Shown in pieces: positions 1 to 6,128 of a DNA stretch of 17,377 nucleotides. The stretch is from Caryophanales bacterium UBA6331. GTDB lineage: Bacteria; Bacillota_I; Bacilli_A; RF39; UBA660. The translations under genes were made by a program, and so were the position numbers. Below the pieces are notes generated by a model. That model was not told the DNA's origin. It searched no databases and saw only the letters and a list, made by a program, of their open reading frames with translations. Within the stretch, counting starts at the first letter, position 1. Each line of letters opens with the position of its first letter. Location: the NCBI GenBank assembly GCA_002438065.1, contig DJSP01000094.1, positions 23,806 through 41,182 on the forward strand, read 5' to 3'.

Positions 1-212
1 AAATAAATCAAAATGATTTGCAAAAAACTTTTGATGCTATTATAAATTATCTAATAGATAATAAAAAAGCCAAATTAAATTTTAAAGAAGTTTATAATAT
101 AATTTTAAATATTAAAGATATTGACAAAACTACCAAAGATTATTTTATTAAGATTTTAACAATCCTAGGAAATGAATTAATAAGTCCAAAAAAGAAAAGC
201 AACAAAACTTGA
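1..212 (+). CDS. C-terminal end of an unrecognised protein (5' end outside window)
   Basis: The reading frame is open from the first base of the window to a TGA stop, giving about 69 visible residues. There is no ATG or ribosome binding site near the only in-window candidate start (a TTG at 18), so this is most likely the tail of a gene that begins upstream. The visible part is Lys/Ile/Asn-rich and looks helical, and it ends in a basic tail (SPKKKSNKT). It runs convergently towards lexA, with the two stop codons 28 bases apart. I do not recognise the family. The TGA stop argues that TGA is not read as Trp in this organism. Confidence 0.5.
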   Translation, partial: INQNDLQKTFDAIINYLIDNKKAKLNFKEVYNIILNIKDIDKTTKDYFIKILTILGNELISPKKKSNKT

Positions 213-242
213 ATTTAATAAGTTAAATTACTTTTCTTTTTT
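188..242. terminator. Possible bidirectional terminator between convergent genes
   Basis: A 12-bp perfect inverted repeat (AAAAAAGAAAAG at 188-199, CTTTTCTTTTTT at 231-242) flanks an inner AACTT/AAGTT pair. The outer arms would give U-rich tails on either strand between the convergent upstream gene and lexA. The stem is AT-only apart from two G-C pairs and the loop is long, so this is a weak call. Confidence 0.35.
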
Positions 243-867
243 AATTTATTTTTCTGTAAAGTCCTATCGCTTTACCTAAAATAGTACAATTAGGTAGAAT
301 AATAGGTGCCATTGTATCATTTTCTGGTTGTAATCTAATATGTTCATCTTCTTTATAATATCTTTTTAATGTTACTTCATTTTCTTCGGTCATAGCAACA
401 ACTATTTCACCATTTCTAGCAACTCTTTGTTTTTGTACGATAACAATATCTCCATCCAAGATACCAGCATTTATCATACTTTCACCTGATACTTTAAGAG
501 TAAAAATAGTCTCTTTAGGTGGTACTAATTCAACTGGTAATGAAAAATATTCATTCGGATTTTCAATAGCTTCAATTGGAGTTCCTGCTGTAACTTTTCC
601 TAATAATGGTACCTTAACAACTTCTTCATTTTTAGGAACATATTCATTTTCACATAAAACCTCAATAGTTCTAAATTTTCCTTTACCTTTTCTAATAAAT
701 CCTTTGCCTTCTAACTGAGATAAGTGAGAATGAACTGTCGCTGGACTAGAAAGGTTTAATCCTTGACATATTTCTCTAACGGTTGGTGCATATCCATGAC
801 TAACTACATATTTCTTTATATATTGAAGTACAACTTTTTGTTTTTTAGTTAAATTTTTTTCGTCCAT
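241..867 (-). CDS. lexA: LexA, SOS-response transcriptional repressor
   Basis: The 208-residue protein has the usual LexA length and order. The N-terminal winged helix-turn-helix (about residues 4-65, with APTVREICQGLNLSSPATVH as the HTH) is followed by the S24 self-cleaving domain. The cleavage site Ala94-Gly95 (VTAGTP), nucleophile Ser130 (SGESM) and general base Lys168 (TLKRY) are all present, so it should be RecA-responsive. The ATG is preceded at a good distance by AAGGAGG. The repressor switches off DNA-damage genes until RecA filaments trigger autocleavage. It is divergent from a tiny membrane-protein gene, the same arrangement as lexA-yneA in Bacillus and lexA-sosA in Staphylococcus. 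Its promoter carries palindromes, so autoregulation is likely. Confidence 0.97.
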   Translation of the reverse strand: MDEKNLTKKQKVVLQYIKKYVVSHGYAPTVREICQGLNLSSPATVHSHLSQLEGKGFIRKGKGKFRTIEVLCENEYVPKNEEVVKVPLLGKVTAGTPIEAIENPNEYFSLPVELVPPKETIFTLKVSGESMINAGILDGDIVIVQKQRVARNGEIVVAMTEENEVTLKRYYKEDEHIRLQPENDTMAPIILPNCTILGKAIGLYRKIN

Positions 868-886
868 AATTCCTCCTTACACGTGT

Positions 887-915
887 ATATTAACATATAC
901 AAAATAAAAAGTCAA
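887..915 (-). promoter_or_regulatory. lexA promoter
   Basis: On the minus strand, -35 TTGACT (910-915) and -10 TAATAT (887-892) are separated by 17 bases, about 20 bases upstream of the lexA start. An 18-bp palindrome (TGTATATTAACATATACA, 884-901) covers the -10, and AAACAATTGTTT (914-925) touches the -35. Confidence 0.75.
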
Positions 916-925
916 ACAATTGTTT
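914..925. promoter_or_regulatory. Candidate LexA operator (SOS box 1)
   Basis: AAACAATTGTTT is a perfect 12-bp palindrome with the same spacing as the Firmicutes SOS box GAAC-N4-GTTC, differing only in the outermost base of each half. It overlaps the -35 of lexA. Assignment as the LexA site is an inference from position and shape. Confidence 0.5.
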
Positions 926-933
926 AAAAAATA

Positions 934-962
934 TTGACAAATACATTTGTTTGGTTTATATT
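934..962 (+). promoter_or_regulatory. Promoter of the small divergent gene
   Basis: A consensus -35 TTGACA (934-939) and -10 TATATT (957-962) are 17 bases apart, with GGAAGGAG and the ATG of the 46-residue gene following. The candidate SOS box 2 fills the spacer, a position where repressor binding would block RNA polymerase. Confidence 0.75.
937..952. promoter_or_regulatory. Candidate LexA operator (SOS box 2)
   Basis: ATACATTTGTTT (941-952) matches the first candidate box in seven of its eight half-site bases. It sits between the -35 and -10 of the divergent small gene, 27 bp from box 1 centre to centre. An overlapping perfect palindrome, ACAAATACATTTGT (937-950), is an alternative reading of the same site. 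Confidence 0.4.
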
Positions 963-987
963 AATATTGTTGGAAGGAGTGGTAGTA

Positions 988-1128
988 ATGACTAACACAT
1001 TAAAAGAATATAAAGGATTAATTATTTTTTATCTAATCGTATTAATAATTATTGTTGCAATTGGTTTTCGGAGTAAACAAATAGATAATTACTCTAAAAA
1101 CCTTAATATTATTACCACAATTGCTTAA
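988..1128 (+). CDS. 46-residue single-span membrane protein divergent from lexA; candidate SOS-induced cell-division inhibitor
   Basis: The start is ATG 988, placed by GGAAGGAG at 972-979. An open frame reaching back to a TTG at 934 runs through the promoter and is not the real start. The protein has a short hydrophilic head (MTNTLKEYKG), one hydrophobic span (about residues 11-27, LIIFYLIVLIIIVAIGF) and a basic-polar tail. It has its own consensus promoter with a palindrome in the spacer, divergent from lexA. In Bacillus (yneA) and Staphylococcus (sosA) the gene in this position encodes a small membrane protein that delays division during DNA damage. There is no LysM domain, and the protein is shorter than either. 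The shared role is inferred from position, size, topology and the operator-like site, not from sequence similarity. Confidence 0.65.
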   Translation: MTNTLKEYKGLIIFYLIVLIIIVAIGFRSKQIDNYSKNLNIITTIA

Positions 1129-1141
1129 AGTATGATATAAT
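1112..1141 (+). promoter_or_regulatory. miaB promoter
   Basis: An extended -10 TGATATAAT (1133-1141) has a weak -35 TTACCA (1112-1117) 18 bases upstream. It overlaps the last codons of the small SOS-type gene, so miaB probably has its own start independent of the lexA region. Confidence 0.55.
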
Positions 1142-1164
1142 CATTAACGAAGTTGGTGATATAA

Positions 1165-2574
1165 ATGAATTATCCAAACATGGCAGATGCCAGAAAAAGA
1201 GGAAAAGAAGAAGTAAAATATTTATATGAAAATCGTAATTATAATGAAGTATTTAAAGGCAAAAAATATTTTATTAAAACTTATGGTTGTCAAATGAACG
1301 TTCACGATAGTGAAGAAATAAAAAAGATATTAGAAAATTTAGGCTATATCGAAATAGAAGATTATGAACAAGCTGATTTAATTATTTTAAATACATGTGC
1401 CATAAGAGAAAATGCTCATGATAAAGTATTTGGTTTCTTAGGAAGATGTAAACATTTGAAGAAAACTAATAAAGATTTAATTATCGGTCTTTGTGGATGT
1501 ATGGCTCAAGAAGAAAATGTTGTAAAAGAAATAAGAGAAAAACATAAATATATTGATATAGTATTTGGTACTCATAATATGAATGAATTGCCTGATATGT
1601 TAATGAATTTCTATGGTAAACAATCAATTAATGTTTATAGTAAAGAAGGAGACGTAATTGAGTTTGGAAATCTATATAAAAGAGATTCTAAAATAACAGC
1701 ATGGGTAAACATTATGTATGGTTGTGATAAATTTTGTACTTATTGTATAGTTCCTTATACTAGAGGAAAACAAAGAAGTCGTAAATCAGAAGATATTCTA
1801 AAAGAGGTTAAAGAATTAAAAGAACAAGGATATAAAGAAATAACTTTATTAGGTCAAAATGTAAATGCTTATGGTAAAGACCTAGAAGGCGAAATTGAAT
1901 TTAGTAAACTACTTGAAAAGGTAAGCGATACTGGAATCGAAAGAATTAGATTTGTAACATCTCATCCATGGGATTTTACTGATGAAATGATAGATGTTAT
2001 TGCATCAAGAGAAAATATTATGCCTTATATACACTTGCCATTACAAAGTGGATCAAATAAAATTTTAAAACTAATGGGAAGAAGATACACTAAAGAAGAA
2101 TACTTAGAACTATTTAATAAAATTCGTAACAAGGTTAAAAATGCCTCAATAACTACTGATATTATTGTCGCCTTTCCGGGAGAAACAGAGGAAGACTTTA
2201 ATGATACATTAGATGTAGTTAATACTTGTAAATATGATGGGGCATTTACCTTTATCTATTCTCCTAGAGAAAATACTCCTGCTGCTAAGATGAAAAATGA
2301 TTTAACAGAAGAAGAAAAAGAAGATAGATTACATCGTTTAAATGAAATAGTTAATAAATATTCTAAAGAAAGCAACGAAAGAATGCTTAACACCATTCAA
2401 AAAGTATTAGTTACTAGTGTATCTGAAAAAGATAATAACAAAGTATGTGGATATACTGAAAACATGAAATTAGTTAATGTTTCTGCTCCAGTAGATACTA
2501 TCGGACAAATTATAAATGTTAAAATAACAGATGCTAAAAGTTTTAGTTTAGATGGCGAAATAATAGAAAACTAA
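1165..2574 (+). CDS. miaB: MiaB, tRNA-2-methylthio-N6-dimethylallyladenosine synthase
   Basis: This radical-SAM methylthiotransferase adds the 2-methylthio group to i6A37 in tRNAs that read codons starting with U. Its 469 residues follow the family order. The N-terminal domain has three cluster-binding cysteines (Cys42 in YGCQMN, Cys78 in NTCAIRE, Cys112 in GCMAQ). The radical-SAM motif CxxxCxxC is at Cys187/191/194 (GCDKFCTYC, followed by PYTRG). A C-terminal TRAM domain covers about residues 400-469. SHPWDF, LPLQSGSN and GRRYT are MiaB-type signatures that separate it from MtaB and RimO. The N-terminal extension with MADARKR is typical of Firmicutes MiaB. The ribosome binding site is weak (GGTGAT). 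The tRNA gene begins 15 bases after the stop and is probably co-transcribed. Confidence 0.96.
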   Translation: MNYPNMADARKRGKEEVKYLYENRNYNEVFKGKKYFIKTYGCQMNVHDSEEIKKILENLGYIEIEDYEQADLIILNTCAIRENAHDKVFGFLGRCKHLKKTNKDLIIGLCGCMAQEENVVKEIREKHKYIDIVFGTHNMNELPDMLMNFYGKQSINVYSKEGDVIEFGNLYKRDSKITAWVNIMYGCDKFCTYCIVPYTRGKQRSRKSEDILKEVKELKEQGYKEITLLGQNVNAYGKDLEGEIEFSKLLEKVSDTGIERIRFVTSHPWDFTDEMIDVIASRENIMPYIHLPLQSGSNKILKLMGRRYTKEEYLELFNKIRNKVKNASITTDIIVAFPGETEEDFNDTLDVVNTCKYDGAFTFIYSPRENTPAAKMKNDLTEEEKEDRLHRLNEIVNKYSKESNERMLNTIQKVLVTSVSEKDNNKVCGYTENMKLVNVSAPVDTIGQIINVKITDAKSFSLDGEIIEN

Positions 2575-2589
2575 ATTAAAACTTTCCAT

Positions 2590-2666
2590 GCTGGAATAGC
2601 TCAATTAGGTAGAGCAACTGAATCGTAATCAGTAGGTTGGAGGTTCGATTCCTCTTTCTAGCACCA
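2590..2666 (+). tRNA. tRNA-Thr (anticodon CGT)
   Basis: The full 77-base cloverleaf includes an encoded CCA. The acceptor stem is GCTGGAA/TTCTAGC, the D stem GCTC/GAGC with AATTAGGTA loop, the anticodon stem ACTGA/TCAGT with loop ATCGTAA (anticodon CGT), and the T arm GGAGG-TTCGATT-CCTCT. The anticodon reads ACG (Thr). G1-C72, C2-G71, G35 and U36 fit threonine identity. Confidence 0.95.
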
Positions 2667-2682
2667 TATTAATAATAGAATT

Positions 2683-2703
2683 GCCTTAAAATAAGGCTTT
2701 TTT
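2683..2703 (+). terminator. Rho-independent terminator of miaB-tRNA unit
   Basis: GCCTTA-AAA-TAAGGC forms a hairpin directly followed by six T residues, 16 bases after the tRNA CCA end. Confidence 0.85.
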
Positions 2704-2744
2704 AAATTTTTATAGTCCATATATTATAGTAATTTCCACACAGT

Positions 2745-2809
2745 CTATGGTAATTTCATAGAAACTATCTACTGTTTATATTTTTAGATAACTAAATTCA
2801 TGATATAAT
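2745..2809 (+). promoter_or_regulatory. Promoter region of the 181-residue gene, with a small palindrome
   Basis: An extended -10 TGATATAAT (2801-2809) lies 33 bases before the ATG; no good -35 is visible. Upstream, CTATG-GTAATTT-CATAG (2745-2761) is an inverted repeat, and TAATTTC occurs at 2730-2736 and again inside it. This could be an operator, but nothing proves it. Confidence 0.4.
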
Positions 2810-2842
2810 AAAATTACCTAAATAAAAGGAGAAAATAGATTT

Positions 2843-3388
2843 ATGAACAATTACGAAAACACTTATTTTCATGGATTAGCAGGAAATATAGTAGTTTACA
2901 ATCCTCAAACTATTATTAATCTTGCATTAAAACAATTAGACCTAATTCTAAAAACAAAAGGAATATATTCTCGAAATAAACTAAAAGATTTAAATATCGA
3001 TTATTTTAATCATAAAGGTATTTATAATGGTAATGATTATATTTCAATAACAACACCCATATTTGATTTAAAAGAATATGAATGCAAAAATGAAGGCTTT
3101 GAATCATCATATCTAAAATATACAAATAACACTATTTCTATAGTAATATCTAAAAATATTAAAAAAACATGTGAATTTAGAAAAGGTAATTTTGATTTTC
3201 TTCCAGGTGAAAGACAAGTAAAAGATAAAATAAGTATCGAAAATTTTATTGCCATCAAAGTATCATTTGAAAATGAATTTTTAACAAATGTTGTAGCAGA
3301 AATAGTTAGAGAAATTTTAAAACAAAATCATATTGATTTACCAATAATAGACAAAAACCTTATTGAAATAAAAAATAAACATAGATAA
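2843..3388 (+). CDS. Unrecognised 181-residue cytoplasmic protein, possibly ADP-ribosyltransferase-like
   Basis: The start is well set by AAAGGAG 11 bases before ATG. There is no signal peptide or membrane span. The order of motifs recalls small ADP-ribosyltransferase-fold proteins: an N-terminal YFHGLAG (His10), a helix leading to LDLILKTKGIYSRNKL (residues 32-47, like the 'leads to GG-I-SR' loop), a strand NGNDYISIT (62-70) and a late conserved-looking LPGERQV (119-125, Glu123). His-Tyr-Glu is the catalytic triad in one ART class. This is weak pattern similarity only, and no established family is claimed. A decayed gene follows 19 bases downstream on the same strand, so the pair may once have been a two-gene unit, for example toxin and partner. 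That idea is inference. Confidence 0.8.
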   Translation: MNNYENTYFHGLAGNIVVYNPQTIINLALKQLDLILKTKGIYSRNKLKDLNIDYFNHKGIYNGNDYISITTPIFDLKEYECKNEGFESSYLKYTNNTISIVISKNIKKTCEFRKGNFDFLPGERQVKDKISIENFIAIKVSFENEFLTNVVAEIVREILKQNHIDLPIIDKNLIEIKNKHR

Positions 3389-3407
3389 TTATATTTAATA
3401 AATTAAT

Positions 3408-4030
3408 ATGACAAATAATACTTCCAAACATACATTTTGTATTTGCTCAGGTTCAGTTTTGTTAATTAATATGGGGAAAATTATATATGATTCTATAAAA
3501 ATGTCAAATTATACCAAAAAAATTAGTGACAAATTTCAAGACATAAATTTAGAAAAATGATAAAATAACATTATTAAATTTAAATGAATTCAGCTTTGCA
3601 AATGAGAAAGATTTTTGCAGTGATAAAATGAAAGAATATATTAATCATGAAAATGATGAAGATAAATATGAAGAAACCTTAAAAATTCAAAATGCACGTT
3701 CAAATTTAAAAATATATAAAAAATAAGCATATCGCTTAGGTACTAATTTGCCTCCTATAGAAATATCATCAAATAACTATCAAATATATTTTGACTCACT
3801 TTACGATTTATTGATTAATAAGAATGACATAAATGAATTTTACGATATAACATCAAGATTATTACGCATAACATTGTCTAATAGCTTAATTAATAATTCT
3901 TCAAGCATAACTATAAAAAATTTCGTTGATAATCTTAAATATATGGGAAAAAATATAATTTTTTTCAAATTTACAAGTAGAAATATTAAATAAAGTTAGA
4001 AGTGTCAAAATCATAAAATTACAAAGATAA
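3408..4030 (+). pseudogene. Broken gene of about 205 codons, family unknown
   Basis: An ATG at 3408 opens a 50-codon frame ending in tandem TGA-TAA at 3558. The coding sense continues in the +1 frame from 3556 (NDKITLLNLNEFSFANEKDF) to an in-frame TAA at 3724, then again beyond it (AYRLGTNLPPIEI) to 3993. A second shift at the seven-T run (3959-3965) would carry the frame on to a TAA at 4028. The joined product has alternating charged and hydrophobic residues like a real soluble protein. Both shifts sit at homopolymer runs (AAAAA near 3553, TTTTTTT), so sequencing error is possible for those, but not for the internal stop. No ribosome binding site precedes the ATG; it probably depended on the upstream gene. 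I do not recognise the family. Confidence 0.5.
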
Positions 4031-4052
4031 TTATTTTTAATTAAAATAATTA
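4028..4052 (+). terminator. AT-only hairpin after the broken gene
   Basis: TAATTATTTT (4028-4037) and AAAATAATTA (4043-4052) form a 10-bp stem with a five-base loop, then CTTTTCTTT. There are no G-C pairs and the T run is interrupted, so it is a weak terminator at best. The remaining bases to 4150 are plain AT-rich sequence in which I see nothing. Confidence 0.25.
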
Positions 4053-4153
4053 CTTTTCTTTAAAATATAAAGTATTTGATTAAAGTTCATTAATTAGAAT
4101 AAAGCAATTTATTTTGTATTTAACTAATTTAATTATCTTTTTTAATATTAAAT

Positions 4154-4181
4154 AAAAATAGACTTACTTAAGTCTATTTTT
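4154..4181. terminator. Bidirectional terminator
   Basis: AAAAATAGACTTA / TAAGTCTATTTTT is a 13-bp near-perfect inverted repeat lying between the broken plus-strand gene and the 3' end of the minus-strand gene, with T-rich tails on both strands. It overlaps the stop codon of the minus-strand gene by two bases. Confidence 0.7.
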
Positions 4182-5220
4182 ATAATCGGTAAGTTTTTCC
4201 TTGAGCATCCTTATTTGCTATTTTTCTATAATCATCAATTTGTTCTAATATATTTCCAATATATTCCTTAATACTTTCCAATTTTTCCATTTTTTCTTGC
4301 GTATCCTCACTCATATTTTCTAATTCTTCTAAATCCTCTACATTATAAATATTATCATCGCTTAAAATATTATTACTAAAGAAATCTATCCATTTTTTAA
4401 GTTTTATAATATCTTCATCATTTAAAAATAATAATCCAACTTTAAAAGAACAAATTATAGAATTAAAATCTACATCATCTATTAATTCGCCATCATAAAT
4501 ATTAAAATCATCAATTAAGGCGAAATCTAATAAATTTTTTAAATCCATTTTTGCATTTTCCATCCCAAATTTAGAAAAAATATAACTTTCAAACACACTA
4601 TATTTAGAATCAATTCTAAGATTATCCCAAAAAGAACAATTAGTAACAATAAAATCATTATCTATCATTTCATTTTCAATTAGCGGAGCTACAAAACAAT
4701 ATAAATACTTTCTTTTAACAACGTTAACGTCATCACTTTCATTTAAAAATAACATATTCATTTTATGATATTCATGAGCTAAATTATAATTCATAACTCT
4801 TATATAATCTAAACCATCATCTTTATTAGATTCAAATATTTTTAAATCCTCATCCAAATTATCCGCAACAAATTGATTATCTCCCATTAATATCATTTTA
4901 ATTTTTTCATACATTCTATAGTAACTCAACAAATTTTCATCGTCATAATCACATATTGCATAAATTGGGCTTGGCTCAAAATCATACATTGTAAGAGACT
5001 CAACATATTCCAAGCATCCACTTAAACGTTCATAACTATTTCCAAAAGAACTATATAAATTATTTTCACTTGCAATTAATATTTTAAGCATATACTTATA
5101 TTTATTATACAAATTATTATTTTCATTATCTTCTAATTCACTCAATTTCCCATATATTATATAAATCTTTTTATCAAGATCTAAAATATTATAAATTATA
5201 TCTATATCTTTTTTATTCAT
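4180..5220 (-). CDS. Acidic hypothetical protein, 346 residues
   Basis: A single long open frame starts at an ATG preceded by AAGGGTGG. The protein is strongly acidic, rich in Asp, Glu, Asn and Tyr, and has no signal peptide or hydrophobic span, so it should be cytoplasmic. Predicted character is mostly helical. Residues from about 295 to 335 (VEDLEELENMSEDTQEK and on) have heptad-like spacing suggesting a short coiled coil, and the end is basic (KDAQGKTYRL). It has its own terminator hairpin and lies downstream of the strong rpsD terminator, so it is probably a single-gene transcript. I do not recognise the family and suggest no function. Codon use resembles the neighbours. Confidence 0.8.
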   Translation of the reverse strand: MNKKDIDIIYNILDLDKKIYIIYGKLSELEDNENNNLYNKYKYMLKILIASENNLYSSFGNSYERLSGCLEYVESLTMYDFEPSPIYAICDYDDENLLSYYRMYEKIKMILMGDNQFVADNLDEDLKIFESNKDDGLDYIRVMNYNLAHEYHKMNMLFLNESDDVNVVKRKYLYCFVAPLIENEMIDNDFIVTNCSFWDNLRIDSKYSVFESYIFSKFGMENAKMDLKNLLDFALIDDFNIYDGELIDDVDFNSIICSFKVGLLFLNDEDIIKLKKWIDFFSNNILSDDNIYNVEDLEELENMSEDTQEKMEKLESIKEYIGNILEQIDDYRKIANKDAQGKTYRL

Positions 5221-5270
5221 GTTTAACCACCCTTACAAATAGAGTAGCATAAAATATTAAAAAATCAAAC

Positions 5271-5295
5271 AAAAAAAGAACGAATTTCTTCGTTC
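5271..5295 (-). terminator. rpsD terminator
   Basis: On the minus strand GAACGAA-GAAA-TTCGTTC forms a perfect 7-bp stem with a stable GAAA tetraloop, followed by seven U residues. It begins three bases after the rpsD stop codon. Confidence 0.92.
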
Positions 5296-5298
5296 CTA

Positions 5299-5901
5299 CT
5301 ATCTGTTATAGAATTCAACTATTAATGATTCATTAACATCAGCGTTAAGTTCACTTCTTTCTGGATATCTAACATAAGTTCCAGTCATCTTATTAGCATC
5401 AAATTCAACAAATTTAGCTCTAGCAGCAACATTTTCTAAAGCTTGTTTCATTGCTGGATGATTTAAAGATTTTTCCTTAACACTAATTACATCACCAGGT
5501 TTAACTGTATAAGAAGGAATATTAACACTCTTTCCATTTACAGTAATATGACCATGGTTAACAAGTTGTCTAGCACCTCTTCTTGTGTTAGCAAGACCCA
5601 TACGATAAACAATATTATCTAATCTACTTTCAAGTAATTTAAGTAAATTTTCACCATGAATACCACTCATCTTACCAGCTCTTTCAAAAGTACGAGCAAA
5701 TTGTTTTTCACTTAATCCATACATAAATCTTAATTTTTGTTTTTCTTCTAATTGGATTCCATATTCGCTAGATTTTTTTCTTCTACTTGTTCCATGAATT
5801 CCAGGAGCATAAGGTCTTTTAGCAAGTTCCTTACCATTTTCTAAAACAGAAAATCCTAATCTACGAGATTTCTTATAAACAGAACCAGTATATCTTGACA
5901 T
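5299..5901 (-). CDS. rpsD: 30S ribosomal protein S4
   Basis: S4 is a primary 16S rRNA-binding protein that starts assembly of the small-subunit body. The 200-residue length matches Bacillus S4. The N-terminal part (MSRYTGSVYKKSRRLGFSV, then KRPYAPGIHG) and the S4 RNA-binding domain (about residues 91-155: SRLDNIVYRMGLANTRRGAR, HGHITVNG, KPGDVISV) are clear, as is the C-terminal ESLIVEFYNR. It lacks the N-terminal CxxC zinc cysteines, so it is the zinc-independent form. The ATG follows AAAGGAG at eight bases. It is a single-gene unit with a consensus promoter, a leader of about 150 bases and a strong terminator, as in Bacillus where rpsD stands apart from the alpha operon and is self-regulated. 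Confidence 0.98.
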   Translation of the reverse strand: MSRYTGSVYKKSRRLGFSVLENGKELAKRPYAPGIHGTSRRKKSSEYGIQLEEKQKLRFMYGLSEKQFARTFERAGKMSGIHGENLLKLLESRLDNIVYRMGLANTRRGARQLVNHGHITVNGKSVNIPSYTVKPGDVISVKEKSLNHPAMKQALENVAARAKFVEFDANKMTGTYVRYPERSELNADVNESLIVEFYNR

Positions 5902-6050
5902 ATTTAGTTCTCCTTTCTATATATTTGATAAGAGTTATTTATACTTATTAACTATCTAACAGTTTACTATCTTTTTCCCTTAGGCAGTTTAAGTTACTAA
6001 AGTTATTTCAAATAAACAATTAAATATAAGCATATACCTGCCTCAAATCA
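5902..6050 (-). promoter_or_regulatory. rpsD 5' leader, probable S4 autoregulatory RNA
   Basis: About 150 untranslated bases lie between the promoter and ATG. AGGCAG near the 5' end (plus-strand positions 6038-6043) can pair with CTGCCT about 55 bases later (5982-5987), and flanking TT/AA extends the helix past a bulge. A second hairpin, ATAAG...CTTAT, lies just before the ribosome binding site. Bacillus rpsD is repressed by S4 binding its leader; that this leader does the same is inferred from length, position and pairing. Confidence 0.55.
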
Positions 6051-6056
6051 CTCACT

Positions 6057-6084
6057 ATTATAACATAATTATTCTAATTGTCAA
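6057..6084 (-). promoter_or_regulatory. rpsD promoter
   Basis: On the minus strand, TTGACA (6079-6084) and TATAAT (6057-6062) are 16 bases apart with a TG extension, a near-ideal strong promoter. Confidence 0.85.
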
Positions 6085-6106
6085 ATTAATTCTTTTATGC
6101 TATCAT
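6078..6106 (+). promoter_or_regulatory. Promoter of the GH31 gene
   Basis: TTGTCA (6078-6083), 17 bases, then an extended -10 TGCTATCAT (TATCAT at 6101-6106). Its -35 overlaps the -35 of rpsD on the other strand, so the two promoters cannot both be occupied. Confidence 0.65.
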
Positions 6107-6128
6107 TAAAAAGAATAGAGAGGTTGCC

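Noticed and set aside
934..987. Upstream extension of the small lexA-divergent gene from a TTG at 934
   Set aside because: It would translate the -35, spacer and -10 of the gene's own promoter. The ATG at 988 has an ideal ribosome binding site.
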